Assembly: GCF_051628905.1 (NCBI RefSeq) | Contig: NZ_CP157575.1 | Coordinates: forward strand, 62,001-126,000 | DNA: 64,000 nt | Source of the DNA: Asaia sp037151935 | Lineage (GTDB): Bacteria > Pseudomonadota > Alphaproteobacteria > Acetobacterales > Acetobacteraceae | Direction: 5' to 3' | Part shown: in pieces, positions 1 to 9,046 of the stretch | Layout of the letters: every line of letters starts with the position of its first letter | How positions within the stretch are numbered: the first letter of the stretch is position 1 | Notes under the pieces: generated by a model | The model's input: the letters and a program-made list of their open reading frames with translations, nothing else | Database searches by the model: none | What the model was told of the DNA's origin: nothing | Made by a program: the position numbers and the translations under genes

Positions 1-514
1 TCAGAGCCAGATTGCGCGAGAACAGGTCGCGCAGCGCGTAGACATCTTCGAAGGCAAGCGCGCGCCACGACGTAGCATGGCTGGCATGGCCGATAAACTC
101 GCCGATACGCGCGGCAAACCCGGCAGGCGCCACGCCGGTGATCAGCGCATTGCGCAGCACGTTATGGGTGGAGAGGTCTTCCATCACGATCAGGAAGAGC
201 CCCTCATCGAGATGATAAAGCGCCGGTATCTGATGACCTACAGCCGGGCTGACCGCCTGCATCCAGCGCGCCTCGAAAAGCGTGCGCTCCAGAGGCATGG
301 CCCAGGCGGGGTCGACACGCACATAGGGCAAAGACTGCTTGCAGCAGACGCTGCCCATGGGGCCGGAGACGATGAAAACCGTATTCAGATTGCCGTCGCT
401 GACCTCGCGCGCCGTCCAGTCGGCAGCGTTGCCACCGAGCTGGGCTTTCAGCGGGGCGAGGGTGGAGAGATGGTCGATAAGGGTCGAGGCGGTCAGGGGG
501 CGATAGGCGCTCAT
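1..514 (-). CDS. mtnK: S-methyl-5-thioribose kinase, N-terminal part (cut by window edge)
   Basis: This reading frame starts at an ATG read from 514-512 and runs off the left edge, so only about 171 residues are visible. The product should phosphorylate 5-methylthioribose with ATP in the methionine salvage pathway. Visible support is the kinase-like N-lobe text EVSDGNLNTVFIVSG (about residues 38-52), then CCKQSLPYVRVDP and PLERTLFEARW, which match the MtnK pattern of a conserved Lys in KQ(A/S)LPYVR followed by a downstream Glu helix. The start overlaps the stop of the upstream NUDIX gene by four bases (ATGA), so the two are translationally coupled. The C-terminal catalytic loop is outside the window, so completeness cannot be judged. 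Confidence 0.8.
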   Translation of the reverse strand, partial: MSAYRPLTASTLIDHLSTLAPLKAQLGGNAADWTAREVSDGNLNTVFIVSGPMGSVCCKQSLPYVRVDPAWAMPLERTLFEARWMQAVSPAVGHQIPALYHLDEGLFLIVMEDLSTHNVLRNALITGVAPAGFAARIGEFIGHASHATSWRALAFEDVYALRDLFSRNLAL

Positions 515-1215
515 GGGGCGAGGCGCTCCAGCAGGGCGCGCGTGGTTGGCAGAACGCGCGATGTAAGAGGGGCGATCTCATGCCAGGGATGGCACTCGAG
601 CGCGTCATATTCGTCATTGGCGCGTGCGCGCCAGGCCGCCTTTATGGCGGCGAAATCCTGCCCGGCGTGGATGGCAAATCCGATATCGACGATATGGGTG
701 GTGTCATGCTCACAGGCGAGAAACGGTCCGCTGACCGACACGCCGTCGCTCAGGCCGACCTCCTCTTCCAGCTCCTTGAGAAGCTGCGCTCTCAAATCGA
801 TCGTTTCGTCGCCTGTCCGTGCTTCGACGCTACCCGCGGGTACGCCCTGCCAGAAACCGGGGAGGTATAGCGAAGAGGGGTTGCGGCGCCCCAGAACGAC
901 TCCATCAGGGCAGATCAGAAGGGCGGTTACGGCCAGAGAGCGTAGCTTGAGTCGGGCACCGAGTTCCGCCGAGCGCATTTGCGCCAGCACCCAGCGATAT
1001 TCGCACCAGAACCCCGTGAGAGCCGTCTCCGCCAGGCCCGAGAGGCAAAAGACGCGCCCGTTGTAAAGTCCGGGATGTTTCTGAAGCGTCTCCTGCCAGA
1101 TGGCCTCTATGCCTCGCTCCAGCGCCGGATCCGAAATTGGCGGCGCTTCGTGGCAGGTGACGGCGATTTCAGGAGAGAGCGCGGTCAGGCTCCAGCTCTG
1201 CTCTGTCGGGTTCAT
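511..1215 (-). CDS. NUDIX hydrolase
   Basis: A 234-residue NUDIX-fold protein, expected to be a cytosolic nucleoside-diphosphate-linked pyrophosphatase. The NUDIX region lies around residues 125-150: VPAGSVEA followed by LLKELEEEVGL, the REUxEExGU half of the box with Lys in place of the usual Arg. The N-terminal 90 residues precede the fold and contain no motif I recognise. The spacing from the leading Gly/Glu to the helix is a little longer than the strict consensus, so the substrate is open; ADP-ribose-like compounds are a guess. It sits between an aldo/keto reductase upstream and mtnK downstream, each joined by a 4-nt ATGA overlap, which implies one transcript. Confidence 0.8.
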   Translation of the reverse strand: MNPTEQSWSLTALSPEIAVTCHEAPPISDPALERGIEAIWQETLQKHPGLYNGRVFCLSGLAETALTGFWCEYRWVLAQMRSAELGARLKLRSLAVTALLICPDGVVLGRRNPSSLYLPGFWQGVPAGSVEARTGDETIDLRAQLLKELEEEVGLSDGVSVSGPFLACEHDTTHIVDIGFAIHAGQDFAAIKAAWRARANDEYDALECHPWHEIAPLTSRVLPTTRALLERLAP

Positions 1216-2192
1216 GACTTTGCCTCATGGGCTGCAAGCATTGTCTTGAGTTCTGCATCGAGGTCGTCGCTCGTCTCGAGCATGCAGGAGCGCGCATTGT
1301 CCTGCATCTGCGCCTCGGAAGTTGCGCCTGCGATGACGCTGGCTACCGTCTCGTGTCCGAGCAGCCAGCCGAACGCCAGATCGGCCAGACTGCGTTCGTG
1401 ACGCTGCGCGAGCCCGGCGAGTGCCTCAATCAGCGTCCATATTGACGAGTCGCGGTAGCGGTCCTGAAGATAGGTCCATGCCGCCAGACGCGACCCCGCA
1501 GGTGGCGATGAGTCCCGACGGTATTTGCCGGTGAGCATTCCTGAAGCGAGCGGAAAATATGGCAACAAGCCGAGGCCGAATTGACGCAGCGCGGGCAGCA
1601 GGTCGGTTCGCGCCCTGCGTTCGAGAAGAGAGAACTCGTCCTGACAGGAGATGATACCAGCCAGTCTGTCGCGTCTGGCGATATGGCACGCATCGACGAC
1701 CTGCCAGGCGGGGAGGTTCGAGACGCCTGCATAGCGTATCTTGCCCGCCCGAATCAGGTCGTTGAGCGCATGAAGCGTTTCGTCGAGTGGCGTGCGCGGG
1801 TCGGGGCAGTGGAGCTGATAGAGGTCGATACGGTCGGTCCGCAGTCGCCTCAGGCTCGCCTCGACCGCCTGCATGATGTAGCGGCGCGAGGCTCCCGAGG
1901 CATTGCCCGCATCGTCACCCCCCGAGATCATGCTCATGCCGAATTTTGTGGCAATTACCGCCTTGTCGCGTTTGCCGCAGAGCGCGGCGCCCAGCGCCTC
2001 TTCCGATGCGCCTGCATGGGCATCGCGGCGGCCATAGACATCGGCGACATCGAACAGCGTCACGCCCAGATCGAGCGCCGCACCGACCAGACGGGCCGAT
2101 TGAGCGTTGTCGATGCGACCGCCCAGATTATTGCAGCCAAGGCCCAGTTCCGACACGATCAGGCCAGACTGCCCGAGAGAGCGATAGCGCAA
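1212..2192 (-). CDS. Aldo/keto reductase
   Basis: A 326-residue (alpha/beta)8-barrel NAD(P)H-dependent oxidoreductase. The N-terminus MRYRSLGQSGLIVSELGLG is the standard start of the AKR family. The catalytic residues expected for the family are visible: Asp and Tyr in FDVADVYG, Lys in VIATKFG, and His in LYQLHCPDP. Length is normal. The closest functional groups by sequence style are YajO/YccK-type general aldehyde or ketone reductases; the substrate cannot be read from the sequence. It is the first gene of a three-gene set with the NUDIX hydrolase and mtnK, overlapping the NUDIX start by four bases. Confidence 0.9.
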   Translation of the reverse strand: MRYRSLGQSGLIVSELGLGCNNLGGRIDNAQSARLVGAALDLGVTLFDVADVYGRRDAHAGASEEALGAALCGKRDKAVIATKFGMSMISGGDDAGNASGASRRYIMQAVEASLRRLRTDRIDLYQLHCPDPRTPLDETLHALNDLIRAGKIRYAGVSNLPAWQVVDACHIARRDRLAGIISCQDEFSLLERRARTDLLPALRQFGLGLLPYFPLASGMLTGKYRRDSSPPAGSRLAAWTYLQDRYRDSSIWTLIEALAGLAQRHERSLADLAFGWLLGHETVASVIAGATSEAQMQDNARSCMLETSDDLDAELKTMLAAHEAKS

Positions 2193-2278
2193 ATCAGCCT
2201 CCTCAATTTCAGAACGGACCTTAGAGCAGCAAGGCCCTCACGCAAAATCCCGAGACAACCGGGACAGAAAAAGCCGGG

Positions 2279-3160
2279 TCAGGGTAGGGTCAGTCTGACA
2301 GAAACGGGGCAGTGATCGGACAAGGTCAGGCCGGATTCCTCCGGTCGATAGGTCAGAACGCGCAGACTGTCTTTTATGAGCCGGTTTTTTGCCTCACCAC
2401 CCAGCAGGATGTGATCGATGAAGTAATTGCCGCCTTCGCACGGGCTGGAAAAGCCACTTGTTACCAGTATGGGGGCGAGGCCTTGGGTCATCTGCGTGAA
2501 ATAGGGGTCATGAAGGGTAAGGCGTCGGTTGAAGTCTCCCAGTACGATATAGGCCTCGCCCTCATCGTCGCGCTCGGTCATCCAGTTGGCGATCAGGTCT
2601 ATCTGCTCGCGCAAGACCGGGCAGGAATGTCCGTTTTCCTTCCATGTCCTGTCCCAGCATCCTGATTTGAGATGCACGACCAGCAGATGCAGGGTGTCTC
2701 TGCCATTACCTACGATCACATCCAGCCCGGGGCGCAGGGCGTGGCCACCATGGAAAGGGGACCGATCCAGAGCGCTCAACTCCTCGTGCGCCAGTATGCG
2801 CCATGGCGCACGGAGGACGAGCCCGACATTCTGGGCGATGGGCGCCATTGTGAGCAGCAGCGTATCGTCGGGGGAGGGAAAAAGCCGCCGGAGCGCGGCC
2901 GCGTCGCTGACCTCCTGAACGGCGACGATATCGGCGTTCAGGCGTGTGGCGATCTGCGCAAGTGCGGCCCAGTCTTCGGCGCTGCGGTGTGGGATATTGA
3001 CCGGCAGGCCGGGGGGGAAGTCCGGGAACAGCGTCAGCCAGTCGAGATTCCAGGTGGCAATCTTGACCGAGGCTGCTTCTGCCGGCCGGAACAGCGCCCA
3101 GACGGCAAGAAACAGGCAGAGAAGACGATCAGGCCGTAACGCCGAGATCTCCGAGAACAT
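2279..3160 (-). CDS. Secreted endonuclease/exonuclease/phosphatase family protein
   Basis: A metal-dependent phosphodiesterase-fold protein of about 293 residues. I chose the ATG at 3160 rather than the longer upstream frame because it gives a clean signal peptide: a basic start, the hydrophobic core LLCLFLAVWALF and a likely cleavage after AEA. The mature part shows EEP-family motifs in order: KIATWNLDWL, VAVQEVSD (catalytic Glu), GDFNRR (Asp/Asn) and SDHCPVSV (Asp-His pair) near the C-terminus. It is likely periplasmic or exported; the substrate (nucleic acid, lipid or other phosphodiester) is unknown. The start lies 32 nt inside the 3' end of the carbonic anhydrase gene, so the two are probably co-transcribed. 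Confidence 0.82.
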   Translation of the reverse strand: MFSEISALRPDRLLCLFLAVWALFRPAEAASVKIATWNLDWLTLFPDFPPGLPVNIPHRSAEDWAALAQIATRLNADIVAVQEVSDAAALRRLFPSPDDTLLLTMAPIAQNVGLVLRAPWRILAHEELSALDRSPFHGGHALRPGLDVIVGNGRDTLHLLVVHLKSGCWDRTWKENGHSCPVLREQIDLIANWMTERDDEGEAYIVLGDFNRRLTLHDPYFTQMTQGLAPILVTSGFSSPCEGGNYFIDHILLGGEAKNRLIKDSLRVLTYRPEESGLTLSDHCPVSVRLTLP

Positions 3161-3803
3161 CGCGTACCGTGCGCTCCTTGCGCGTCTGCTCGTCGATAAC
3201 GACAACCTGACCTGTACCGATATCGTAGAACCAGCCCTGAAGGGCGAGCTCGCCCGATGCCAGCCCGCCGACGACGGCAGGGTGGGTGCGTAGATGGGCA
3301 AGCTGGAGCAGCACGTTCTGCTGGGCGAGCTCGCGCACCGTCTCGGGGCCGGCATCCTCGGCCTTGAACGGGCCGAGCGCCGCGCGCGCCGCCTCGGCAT
3401 TGCGTAGCCAGCGCTGCACTGTGGGCATGGTGTCGAATTTCGGGTTGTTCAGATCGCAGAGCGCGCCCATCGCACCGCAATTCGAATGCCCGCAGACGAC
3501 GATATGCTTCACCTTGAGAACGAGCACGGCATATTCGATCGCGGAGGATACAGCCCCCAGCATTTCGCCGTGGGGCGGAACGATATTGCCGACATTGCGC
3601 ACGATAAATAGATCGCCGGGGGCTGTCTGGGTAATCATGCTCGGGTTGATGCGACTATCCGAGCAGGTGATGAACAGGGTAGAGGGCGACTGGCCCTCGG
3701 CAAGACTTTCGAAAAGCTCACGGTGCTCTTCGTAGACTTCGTCGTCGAAATGCTGAACGCCCTTGAGGAGGGCAATCAGGCTTTTTTCGATTTCACTCTT
3801 CAT
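3129..3803 (-). CDS. Beta-class carbonic anhydrase
   Basis: A 224-residue zinc enzyme that interconverts CO2 and bicarbonate in the cytoplasm. The beta-class zinc ligands are all present: Cys47 with the Asp49-Arg51 dyad in TCSDSRINP, and His106/Cys109 in GHSNCGAMGAL. Length is normal for bacterial CynT/Can-like enzymes. The ATG at 3803 is the only sensible start. Its 3' end overlaps the exported EEP-family gene by 32 nt. The upstream 136 bp separate it from alaS on the same strand. Confidence 0.93.
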   Translation of the reverse strand: MKSEIEKSLIALLKGVQHFDDEVYEEHRELFESLAEGQSPSTLFITCSDSRINPSMITQTAPGDLFIVRNVGNIVPPHGEMLGAVSSAIEYAVLVLKVKHIVVCGHSNCGAMGALCDLNNPKFDTMPTVQRWLRNAEAARAALGPFKAEDAGPETVRELAQQNVLLQLAHLRTHPAVVGGLASGELALQGWFYDIGTGQVVVIDEQTRKERTVRDVLGDLGVTA

Positions 3804-3899
3804 CGAGACCTCATCTGAAAAATTGGGTGTGGCTTTCTGTGAGTTTTACGCCACACCTGAAAGTCAGATGACTCCGATGCCGTGGATTTGATGGGGTGT

Positions 3900-3918
3900 C
3901 CATGCCTGAACGGCATGG
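3900..3918 (-). terminator. Short stem-loop after alaS
   Basis: A 7-bp perfect inverted repeat CCATGCC / GGCATGG with a 5-nt loop lies 22 nt past the alaS stop. There is no T tract on the minus-strand side, so it is only a weak candidate terminator. Confidence 0.3.
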
Positions 3919-3939
3919 TTCACCCTTTGTCATGAAGCC

Positions 3940-6591
3940 TCAGGCGGAAAGCGTTTTTCTCAGTGACTCGAATACGGCGTCACTATTGGGCTGCGGACCG
4001 CCGGCCTGAGCCATGTCGGGACGCCCGCCACCGCCTTTTCCGCCCATCTCGGCAGAAGCGAGGCGTACCAGATCGACTGCGCTGAAACGGTCGTTCAGAT
4101 CCTTGGTCACGGCCACGACTACGCTGCCCTTGCCCTCTGCCGTCGAGATCAGCGCCACGACGCCGCTTCCGATCTGCTTGGTGATGGCCTCGGCCACGTT
4201 CTTGAGCTCGCGCGGGGCGACGTCGCCCAGATCGCGCGGCACAAAAGTAATGCCGTTGATGGTCTCGCTGGCCGAATCGGCCTGGCCGGTAGCCAGACGT
4301 TTCTGGAGTTCGGAGACCTGACGCTCGAGGGTACGGCGTTCTTCAACCAGAGCCGCGAGGCGATCGGGCGCCTCGGCGATTGTGGCCTTCAGCAGATCGG
4401 CCATACGGCGCAGGCGCTCATCGGCCTCGATGGCGAGGCGGTCGGCAGCAACACCGCAAACTGCCTCGATGCGTCGCACGCCAGCCGAAACGCCGCTTTC
4501 CGACACGATGCGGAAGGGGCCGATCTCGCCGGTCCGTCCCACATGCGTGCCGCCGCAAAGCTCGATGGAATACGCGCCACGCGAATCGTCGCCCAGCCCC
4601 ATCGAGACCACGCGCACCTCGTCGCCGTATTTCTCGCCGAACAGCGCCATGGCGCCTTCGGTTACAGCGGTCTCCGGCGTCATGATACGGGTCTCGACCG
4701 CGCTGTTTTCGCGAATGCGGGCATTGACCTCGCGCTCGACCAGCGCCAGCTCCTCCGCCGTGATCGGGCGGGGCTGCGAGACGTCGAAACGCAGGCGCTC
4801 CGGCGCGTTGAGGCTGCCCTTCTGCGCGACATGGTCGCCGAGCTGGCGGCGCAGCGCCTCATGAAGCAGATGGGTGGCCGAGTGATGGCCACGTACGGCC
4901 TGACGGCGCGAATGATCGATTTCTGCCGTTACCGACATGCCGGGGCGCACGGTACCTTCGACCACACGGCCGTAATGCACCAGTAGATCGCCGTTGCGCT
5001 TTTGGGTGTCGGTAATCTCGATGCGCAGGCCTTCGCCCGCGAGCACGCCATGATCGCCGACCTGACCGCCGCTTTCGCCGTAGAATGGGGTCTGGTTCAG
5101 CAGGATGGCCACGTCGTCGCCCAGCGTTGCGCTATCGCTTTCGATACCCGATCTGGCGATCAGAACCACTTCGGCATCGGCTTTTTCCGAGTTGTAGCCG
5201 AGGAATTCGGAGGCGCCGAAGCGCTCGCGTGCGTCGAACCAGATGGTCTCTGCGGCGGCATCGCCCGAGCCAACCCAAGCGGCGCGAGCGCGGGCACGCT
5301 GTTCGGCCATGGCGGCCTCGAAACCGGCCACATCGACGGTGCGACCATTTTCGCGCAGCGCGTCCTGCGTCAGGTCGAGCGGGAAGCCGAAGGTGTCATA
5401 GAGCTTGAAGGCCACGTCACCCGGCAGGGCGCCGCCTTCTGCCACGCGGGCCGTCTCGTCTTCGAGCAGCGACATGCCTCGTTCGAGGAGGGCGGTGAAG
5501 CGCTCTTCCTCGCCCTTCATGGTCTCGGCGATGAGCGATTGATGCTGAACCAGCTCGGGATAGGCCGAGCCCATCTGGCGGATCAGGGCAGGAAGCAGGC
5601 GATAGAAGACCGGCTCGGTCGCGCCCAGACGCTGCAGATGACGCATGGCCCGACGCATGATGCGACGCAGCACGTAGCCGCGACCGTCCTTGGACGGCAT
5701 GACGCCATCGGCAATCAGGAAGGCTGTCGAGCGCAGATGGTCCGCCACCACGCGATGGCTGGCGCGCAGCGACCCATCGGGGTCGGTGCTCAGCGCATTG
5801 GCTGTTGCCTCTACCAGGCTGCGAAGCACGTCCGTGTCATACACGTCGCGCTTGCCTTGCATGACAGCGGCAAAGCGCTCGAGACCCATGCCGGTATCGA
5901 TCGAGGGACGCGGCAGGGGCGCGCGCGTGCCCGGAGGCCCCTCGAGATACTGCATGAAAACGAGATTCCAGATCTCGACGAAGCGATCGCCGTCTTCTTC
6001 TGGCGAGCCCGGAGGACCACCCCAGACATCAGGTCCGTGATCGAAGAAAATCTCGGAGCAGGGGCCGCAGGGACCGGTGTCGCCCATACGCCAGAAATTA
6101 TCCGAGGTCGGGATGCGGATGATCTTATCTTCCGGCAGGCCCGCAATCTTGCGCCATAGCCCGGCGGCCTCTTCATCCTCGGCATAGACTGTTGCAAGCA
6201 GCTTCTCCTTGGGCAGTCCGTAGCCCTTGGTCAGCAGGGTCCAGGCAAATTCGATCGCATCAGCCTTGAAATAATCGCCGAAGGAGAAATTGCCGAGCAT
6301 TTCGAAAAAGGTCAGGTGACGGGCTGTGTAGCCGACATTGTCCAGATCGTTATGCTTGCCGCCGGCGCGCACCACCTTCTGGGCCGTCGTGGCGCGGGAA
6401 TAGGGGCGGGTTTCCTGCCCGGTGAACACGTTCTTGAACGGCACCATGCCAGCATTGGTGAAGAGCAGGGTCGGGTCGTTCTGCGGCACCAGCGGGGCCG
6501 AGGGAACGATCTTGTGGCCATGGTCTCCGAAATACTTCAGAAACGCGCTGCGCAGCTCATTTGTGGTGGTGTTATGGATCGAAGTGGTCAT
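3940..6591 (-). CDS. alaS: Alanine--tRNA ligase
   Basis: An 883-residue class II synthetase that charges tRNA-Ala. I start it at the ATG at 6591 (MTTSIHNTTTNELR...), the usual AlaS beginning; the longer frame to 6657 adds 22 unlikely residues. Domains in order: class II catalytic core with motif 1 around HGHKIVPSAPLVP and motif text GDTGPCGPCSEI; tRNA-recognition helices; the editing domain with zinc-binding HHSATHLLHEAL and CGGTHVGRTGEIG; and the C-terminal DHHA1 domain with the Gly-rich GGKGGGGRPDMAQAGG. All key blocks are intact. It appears monocistronic, with a 90-nt gap to the next gene on the same strand. Confidence 0.97.
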   Translation of the reverse strand: MTTSIHNTTTNELRSAFLKYFGDHGHKIVPSAPLVPQNDPTLLFTNAGMVPFKNVFTGQETRPYSRATTAQKVVRAGGKHNDLDNVGYTARHLTFFEMLGNFSFGDYFKADAIEFAWTLLTKGYGLPKEKLLATVYAEDEEAAGLWRKIAGLPEDKIIRIPTSDNFWRMGDTGPCGPCSEIFFDHGPDVWGGPPGSPEEDGDRFVEIWNLVFMQYLEGPPGTRAPLPRPSIDTGMGLERFAAVMQGKRDVYDTDVLRSLVEATANALSTDPDGSLRASHRVVADHLRSTAFLIADGVMPSKDGRGYVLRRIMRRAMRHLQRLGATEPVFYRLLPALIRQMGSAYPELVQHQSLIAETMKGEEERFTALLERGMSLLEDETARVAEGGALPGDVAFKLYDTFGFPLDLTQDALRENGRTVDVAGFEAAMAEQRARARAAWVGSGDAAAETIWFDARERFGASEFLGYNSEKADAEVVLIARSGIESDSATLGDDVAILLNQTPFYGESGGQVGDHGVLAGEGLRIEITDTQKRNGDLLVHYGRVVEGTVRPGMSVTAEIDHSRRQAVRGHHSATHLLHEALRRQLGDHVAQKGSLNAPERLRFDVSQPRPITAEELALVEREVNARIRENSAVETRIMTPETAVTEGAMALFGEKYGDEVRVVSMGLGDDSRGAYSIELCGGTHVGRTGEIGPFRIVSESGVSAGVRRIEAVCGVAADRLAIEADERLRRMADLLKATIAEAPDRLAALVEERRTLERQVSELQKRLATGQADSASETINGITFVPRDLGDVAPRELKNVAEAITKQIGSGVVALISTAEGKGSVVVAVTKDLNDRFSAVDLVRLASAEMGGKGGGGRPDMAQAGGPQPNSDAVFESLRKTLSA

Positions 6592-6681
6592 GGCGCGAGC
6601 AGAAAATCCCGATTGCGGCGTGAAGATGGCATCTCCACTAGAGCAAAGAGACCGCAAAGGAAATGTTTTGCGCGTGTGCCG

Positions 6682-7188
6682 TCAGGATTCCAGATCGCGA
6701 TCGGCTGGATCGACATTCAGATCGACCGCCATCTGCGCCAGTTCCATGGGAGTCTCAGGCACCTTGGCGCGGAAAACAAGCTTGCGTGACAGGTTGAAAT
6801 TGGCCAGCAACCCCATCAGCGCGCCAGCGGCCAGAGGGACGGCGACATGGTGCAGACAGAACGGGGTGGTAAAGCACAGCGCATAGACAGTGCCTCGATT
6901 GAGGAGAAATCCGAAGCTGTTGGCGGCAAGAAAGCGCAGCCATTGCAGAATGGGATGATCGCGATGCGCGAGGCCCTTGAACGTCCAGAGCTGGTTGAGC
7001 AGCCAGTTGAGGCTGGCGACTGCAAAATAGGAAAAGAGTGTGGCCGCTGTCAGCCCGAGATGAGGGCGAAGCAGGGTCACGATCAGAATATCCCAGACCA
7101 GCCCCATGGCCCCGATGATGCCAAAGCGCATGAACTGGCCGAAGAGCTGTTTGGGCGCTCGCGGATAGAAGATCCGTTTCTTCTGCAC
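6682..7188 (-). CDS. GtrA-like integral membrane protein
   Basis: A 168-residue protein with about four transmembrane segments, matching the GtrA/DPMS-like flippase family that helps move polyprenyl-linked sugars across the inner membrane. Support: the opening FMRFGIIGAMGLVWDILIV, the conserved NWLLNQLWTFKG block after TM2, the paired TM3/TM4, and the terminal NFNLSRKLVF, the recurrent N(F/Y)..S+..VF ending of the family. Its neighbours are alaS and a vitamin-uptake operon, so the context does not name a sugar. No glycosyltransferase partner is adjacent; the giant glycosyltransferase at 16.7-20.5 kb is the nearest. Confidence 0.85.
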   Translation of the reverse strand: MQKKRIFYPRAPKQLFGQFMRFGIIGAMGLVWDILIVTLLRPHLGLTAATLFSYFAVASLNWLLNQLWTFKGLAHRDHPILQWLRFLAANSFGFLLNRGTVYALCFTTPFCLHHVAVPLAAGALMGLLANFNLSRKLVFRAKVPETPMELAQMAVDLNVDPADRDLES

Positions 7189-7301
7189 TATGAGCCCTGC
7201 CTTTCACGAGGTGCGGGAAAACTGGCGACAAGCTGGTAGGGCGATGGCGAGCAGGATGCAAGCTGTGTTCGTCTCTCACCGCAAAGACCTGTTCGGTCGC
7301 C

Positions 7302-7877
7302 TTATCGTTGCGGGGCGATACTTTTCAGCGTTGCTTTCCAGCTTGTCCACCCATACCAGGCGATCGCGATAAGCCCTGCGTAGAGCCCCGCGCTCAGCCA
7401 CAGATCGCGCGCGGCAAACAGCCCGACATAGGCGCCATCGACCAGTATCCAGAGTGGCCAGCAGGCGAGGAAGCGGCGCGCCGTCCAGATTTGCCCGATA
7501 ATGCTCAGGACACTGAGCGTGGCGTCGGTCATCGGGGCGGCGTCGTTCGTCCAGAGCCGCAGGATCGTGCCCAGAGCAACGCTGCACCCGGCCCCGATCA
7601 GAAGATCGCGCAATAAAACGAGCCTTGGCGCGGCCTGTACCGCTATCTCCGTGGAGGTCTGTCGGAAACGATGCCAGTCATACCACCCCTTCGCGAGAAA
7701 AAGGCAGAAGACGATCTGCAAGGCTGAGTCGGCGTAAAGCCGCGCTTTCGCGAAGACGACCAGGTAAAGCAGCGAGGCGAGCAAGGAGCATGGCCAGCCA
7801 AGCACACGCCTGCGGGCCGTGAGCCAGATGCCCGCCATGGTAATGAGCACGGCAAGGGCTTCAAGTGGCGACATCAT
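7302..7877 (-). CDS. pnuC: PnuC-family vitamin permease (possibly thiamine, PnuT type)
   Basis: A 191-residue inner membrane protein with about seven hydrophobic segments. PnuC-family markers are the GWPCSLLASLLYLVVF segment, LYADSALQIVFCL, the KGWYDWHRF turn and the C-terminal AWYGWTSWK. PnuC proteins move nicotinamide riboside, riboflavin or thiamine by facilitated diffusion, trapped by intracellular phosphorylation. Here the gene overlaps by 4 nt the stop of a small-molecule kinase, itself coupled to a TonB receptor. That arrangement is known from thiamine salvage clusters (PnuT), so thiamine is my preferred substrate by inference; nicotinamide riboside remains possible. Two consecutive ATGs (7877 and 7874) make the start ambiguous by one codon. 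Confidence 0.8.
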   Translation of the reverse strand: MMSPLEALAVLITMAGIWLTARRRVLGWPCSLLASLLYLVVFAKARLYADSALQIVFCLFLAKGWYDWHRFRQTSTEIAVQAAPRLVLLRDLLIGAGCSVALGTILRLWTNDAAPMTDATLSVLSIIGQIWTARRFLACWPLWILVDGAYVGLFAARDLWLSAGLYAGLIAIAWYGWTSWKATLKSIAPQR

Positions 7878-9046
7878 CCGACGCTCTGTGCCCCTGCTGC
7901 AATCAACTCGAGCATTTCGTACCCTTGTTTGCCTGAGAACCAGTTGGCATGGCCGAGAAGATAGGTGTCGTATGTCGTTTTAGCGAGGTCGGGCAGGTCG
8001 AGAAGGCACTGATAATACCAGATTTCCGAGCAGGCGAAGGTGACATGGGCGAGGGGAAGAAAAGCCGCAATCTCCTCTCGCTCCCGCCGGGAGAGAGGAT
8101 GGACATCGTCATATCCCGCAAGGAATGCGGTAATCTGGCCTGGCTCGCTGGCGAAGTCGCAAAGGCTACCCTCTGGATCATGCAGCGGGTTCATCCAGTC
8201 GATCATGCTCCGTTCCAGGGCTACGGCGATGTCGAAGCCGCGTGTCGTTCTGTCGGCCATGCTGAAATCGAATACGGCGCCGATTTTTTCATGTTCTGGC
8301 GCCCCATGCCAGGTCAGGTTGGAGCCATGCCAGTCGCCATGCCCCCATTGCGTGGCAGGAGAGGCAAGAAAAGGCGCGGCGCGACGGAAATGCGGTCGCA
8401 GCGCGGTGAGTATGGCTTCTGCCCCACCCTGGGTGTCGATTGCGCCACGCATGGCTGCGTTGCTGGCAATCCAGCTGCACAGCCCGATCTCAGGGCCTCG
8501 TTCATCGAGCAAGGGTGTCAGGGAAGAGACCAGTGGGCGCTCTGGTCTGGCCTGCCCGTCATAGCTTTGCGCCGCATCATGGAAAACGGCGAGCGCACGC
8601 CCAGATTCGAAGGCCTGATGCCGTGACAGATAAGGCTCCCAGGAAAGGCGGTCGCGATAAAGATCTCTTCCCTCCAGCCCTGGTAAACACTCATAGCTCC
8701 AGTCCCCGAGCGTGAAAACACTGTCTCCGCTTTCTGTCGCAAGGGGGCGGGCGACGGTTATTCCCCGTTCGGCGAGATGGGCGATCAGCCTGTGTTCCTC
8801 GGCAAGCGCCGCTTTGTCGCGCAGGGCGTGGTGATGGCGTTTGAGAAACCAGCTTCTGCCTTGGTCGTCGCTTAATCGAGAGACCGCAGAAAAGGGGCGG
8901 GCGCTGTGCCATTCGATGGGTGTGACGTCGCGCAGGCCGAACGCTGCCAGGGCGCGAGAGGCTTCATCCTGCGTGATCAGAGGCCAGTCGCGTTTGGTCT
9001 CCTTGCCCCATAAGCCGAACTGGCCGGGTGACGCGCCGCCGGACAT
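7874..9046 (-). CDS. Aminoglycoside-phosphotransferase-fold small-molecule kinase (thiamine kinase-like)
   Basis: A 390-residue soluble kinase of the APH/choline/thiamine kinase fold. I use the ATG at 9046, which overlaps the upstream TonB receptor stop by one base (TGATG); a TTG one codon earlier is possible. The catalytic loop HGDWHGSNLTWH (about residues 240-251) and the metal-binding FDFSMADRTTRGFD block are clear, and the N-lobe Lys lies in RSWFLKRHHH. Resistance kinases share this fold, but the gene lies between a TonB receptor and a PnuC-type permease, so metabolic trapping of an imported vitamin is the more economical reading. Substrate not proven. Confidence 0.8.
   Translation of the reverse strand: MSGGASPGQFGLWGKETKRDWPLITQDEASRALAAFGLRDVTPIEWHSARPFSAVSRLSDDQGRSWFLKRHHHALRDKAALAEEHRLIAHLAERGITVARPLATESGDSVFTLGDWSYECLPGLEGRDLYRDRLSWEPYLSRHQAFESGRALAVFHDAAQSYDGQARPERPLVSSLTPLLDERGPEIGLCSWIASNAAMRGAIDTQGGAEAILTALRPHFRRAAPFLASPATQWGHGDWHGSNLTWHGAPEHEKIGAVFDFSMADRTTRGFDIAVALERSMIDWMNPLHDPEGSLCDFASEPGQITAFLAGYDDVHPLSRREREEIAAFLPLAHVTFACSEIWYYQCLLDLPDLAKTTYDTYLLGHANWFSGKQGYEMLELIAAGAQSVG

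Noticed and set aside
5002..6159. Long open frame antisense to alaS (385 codons)
   Set aside because: It is the mirror of a highly conserved gene in GC-rich DNA; its translation has no motif and no ribosome site.
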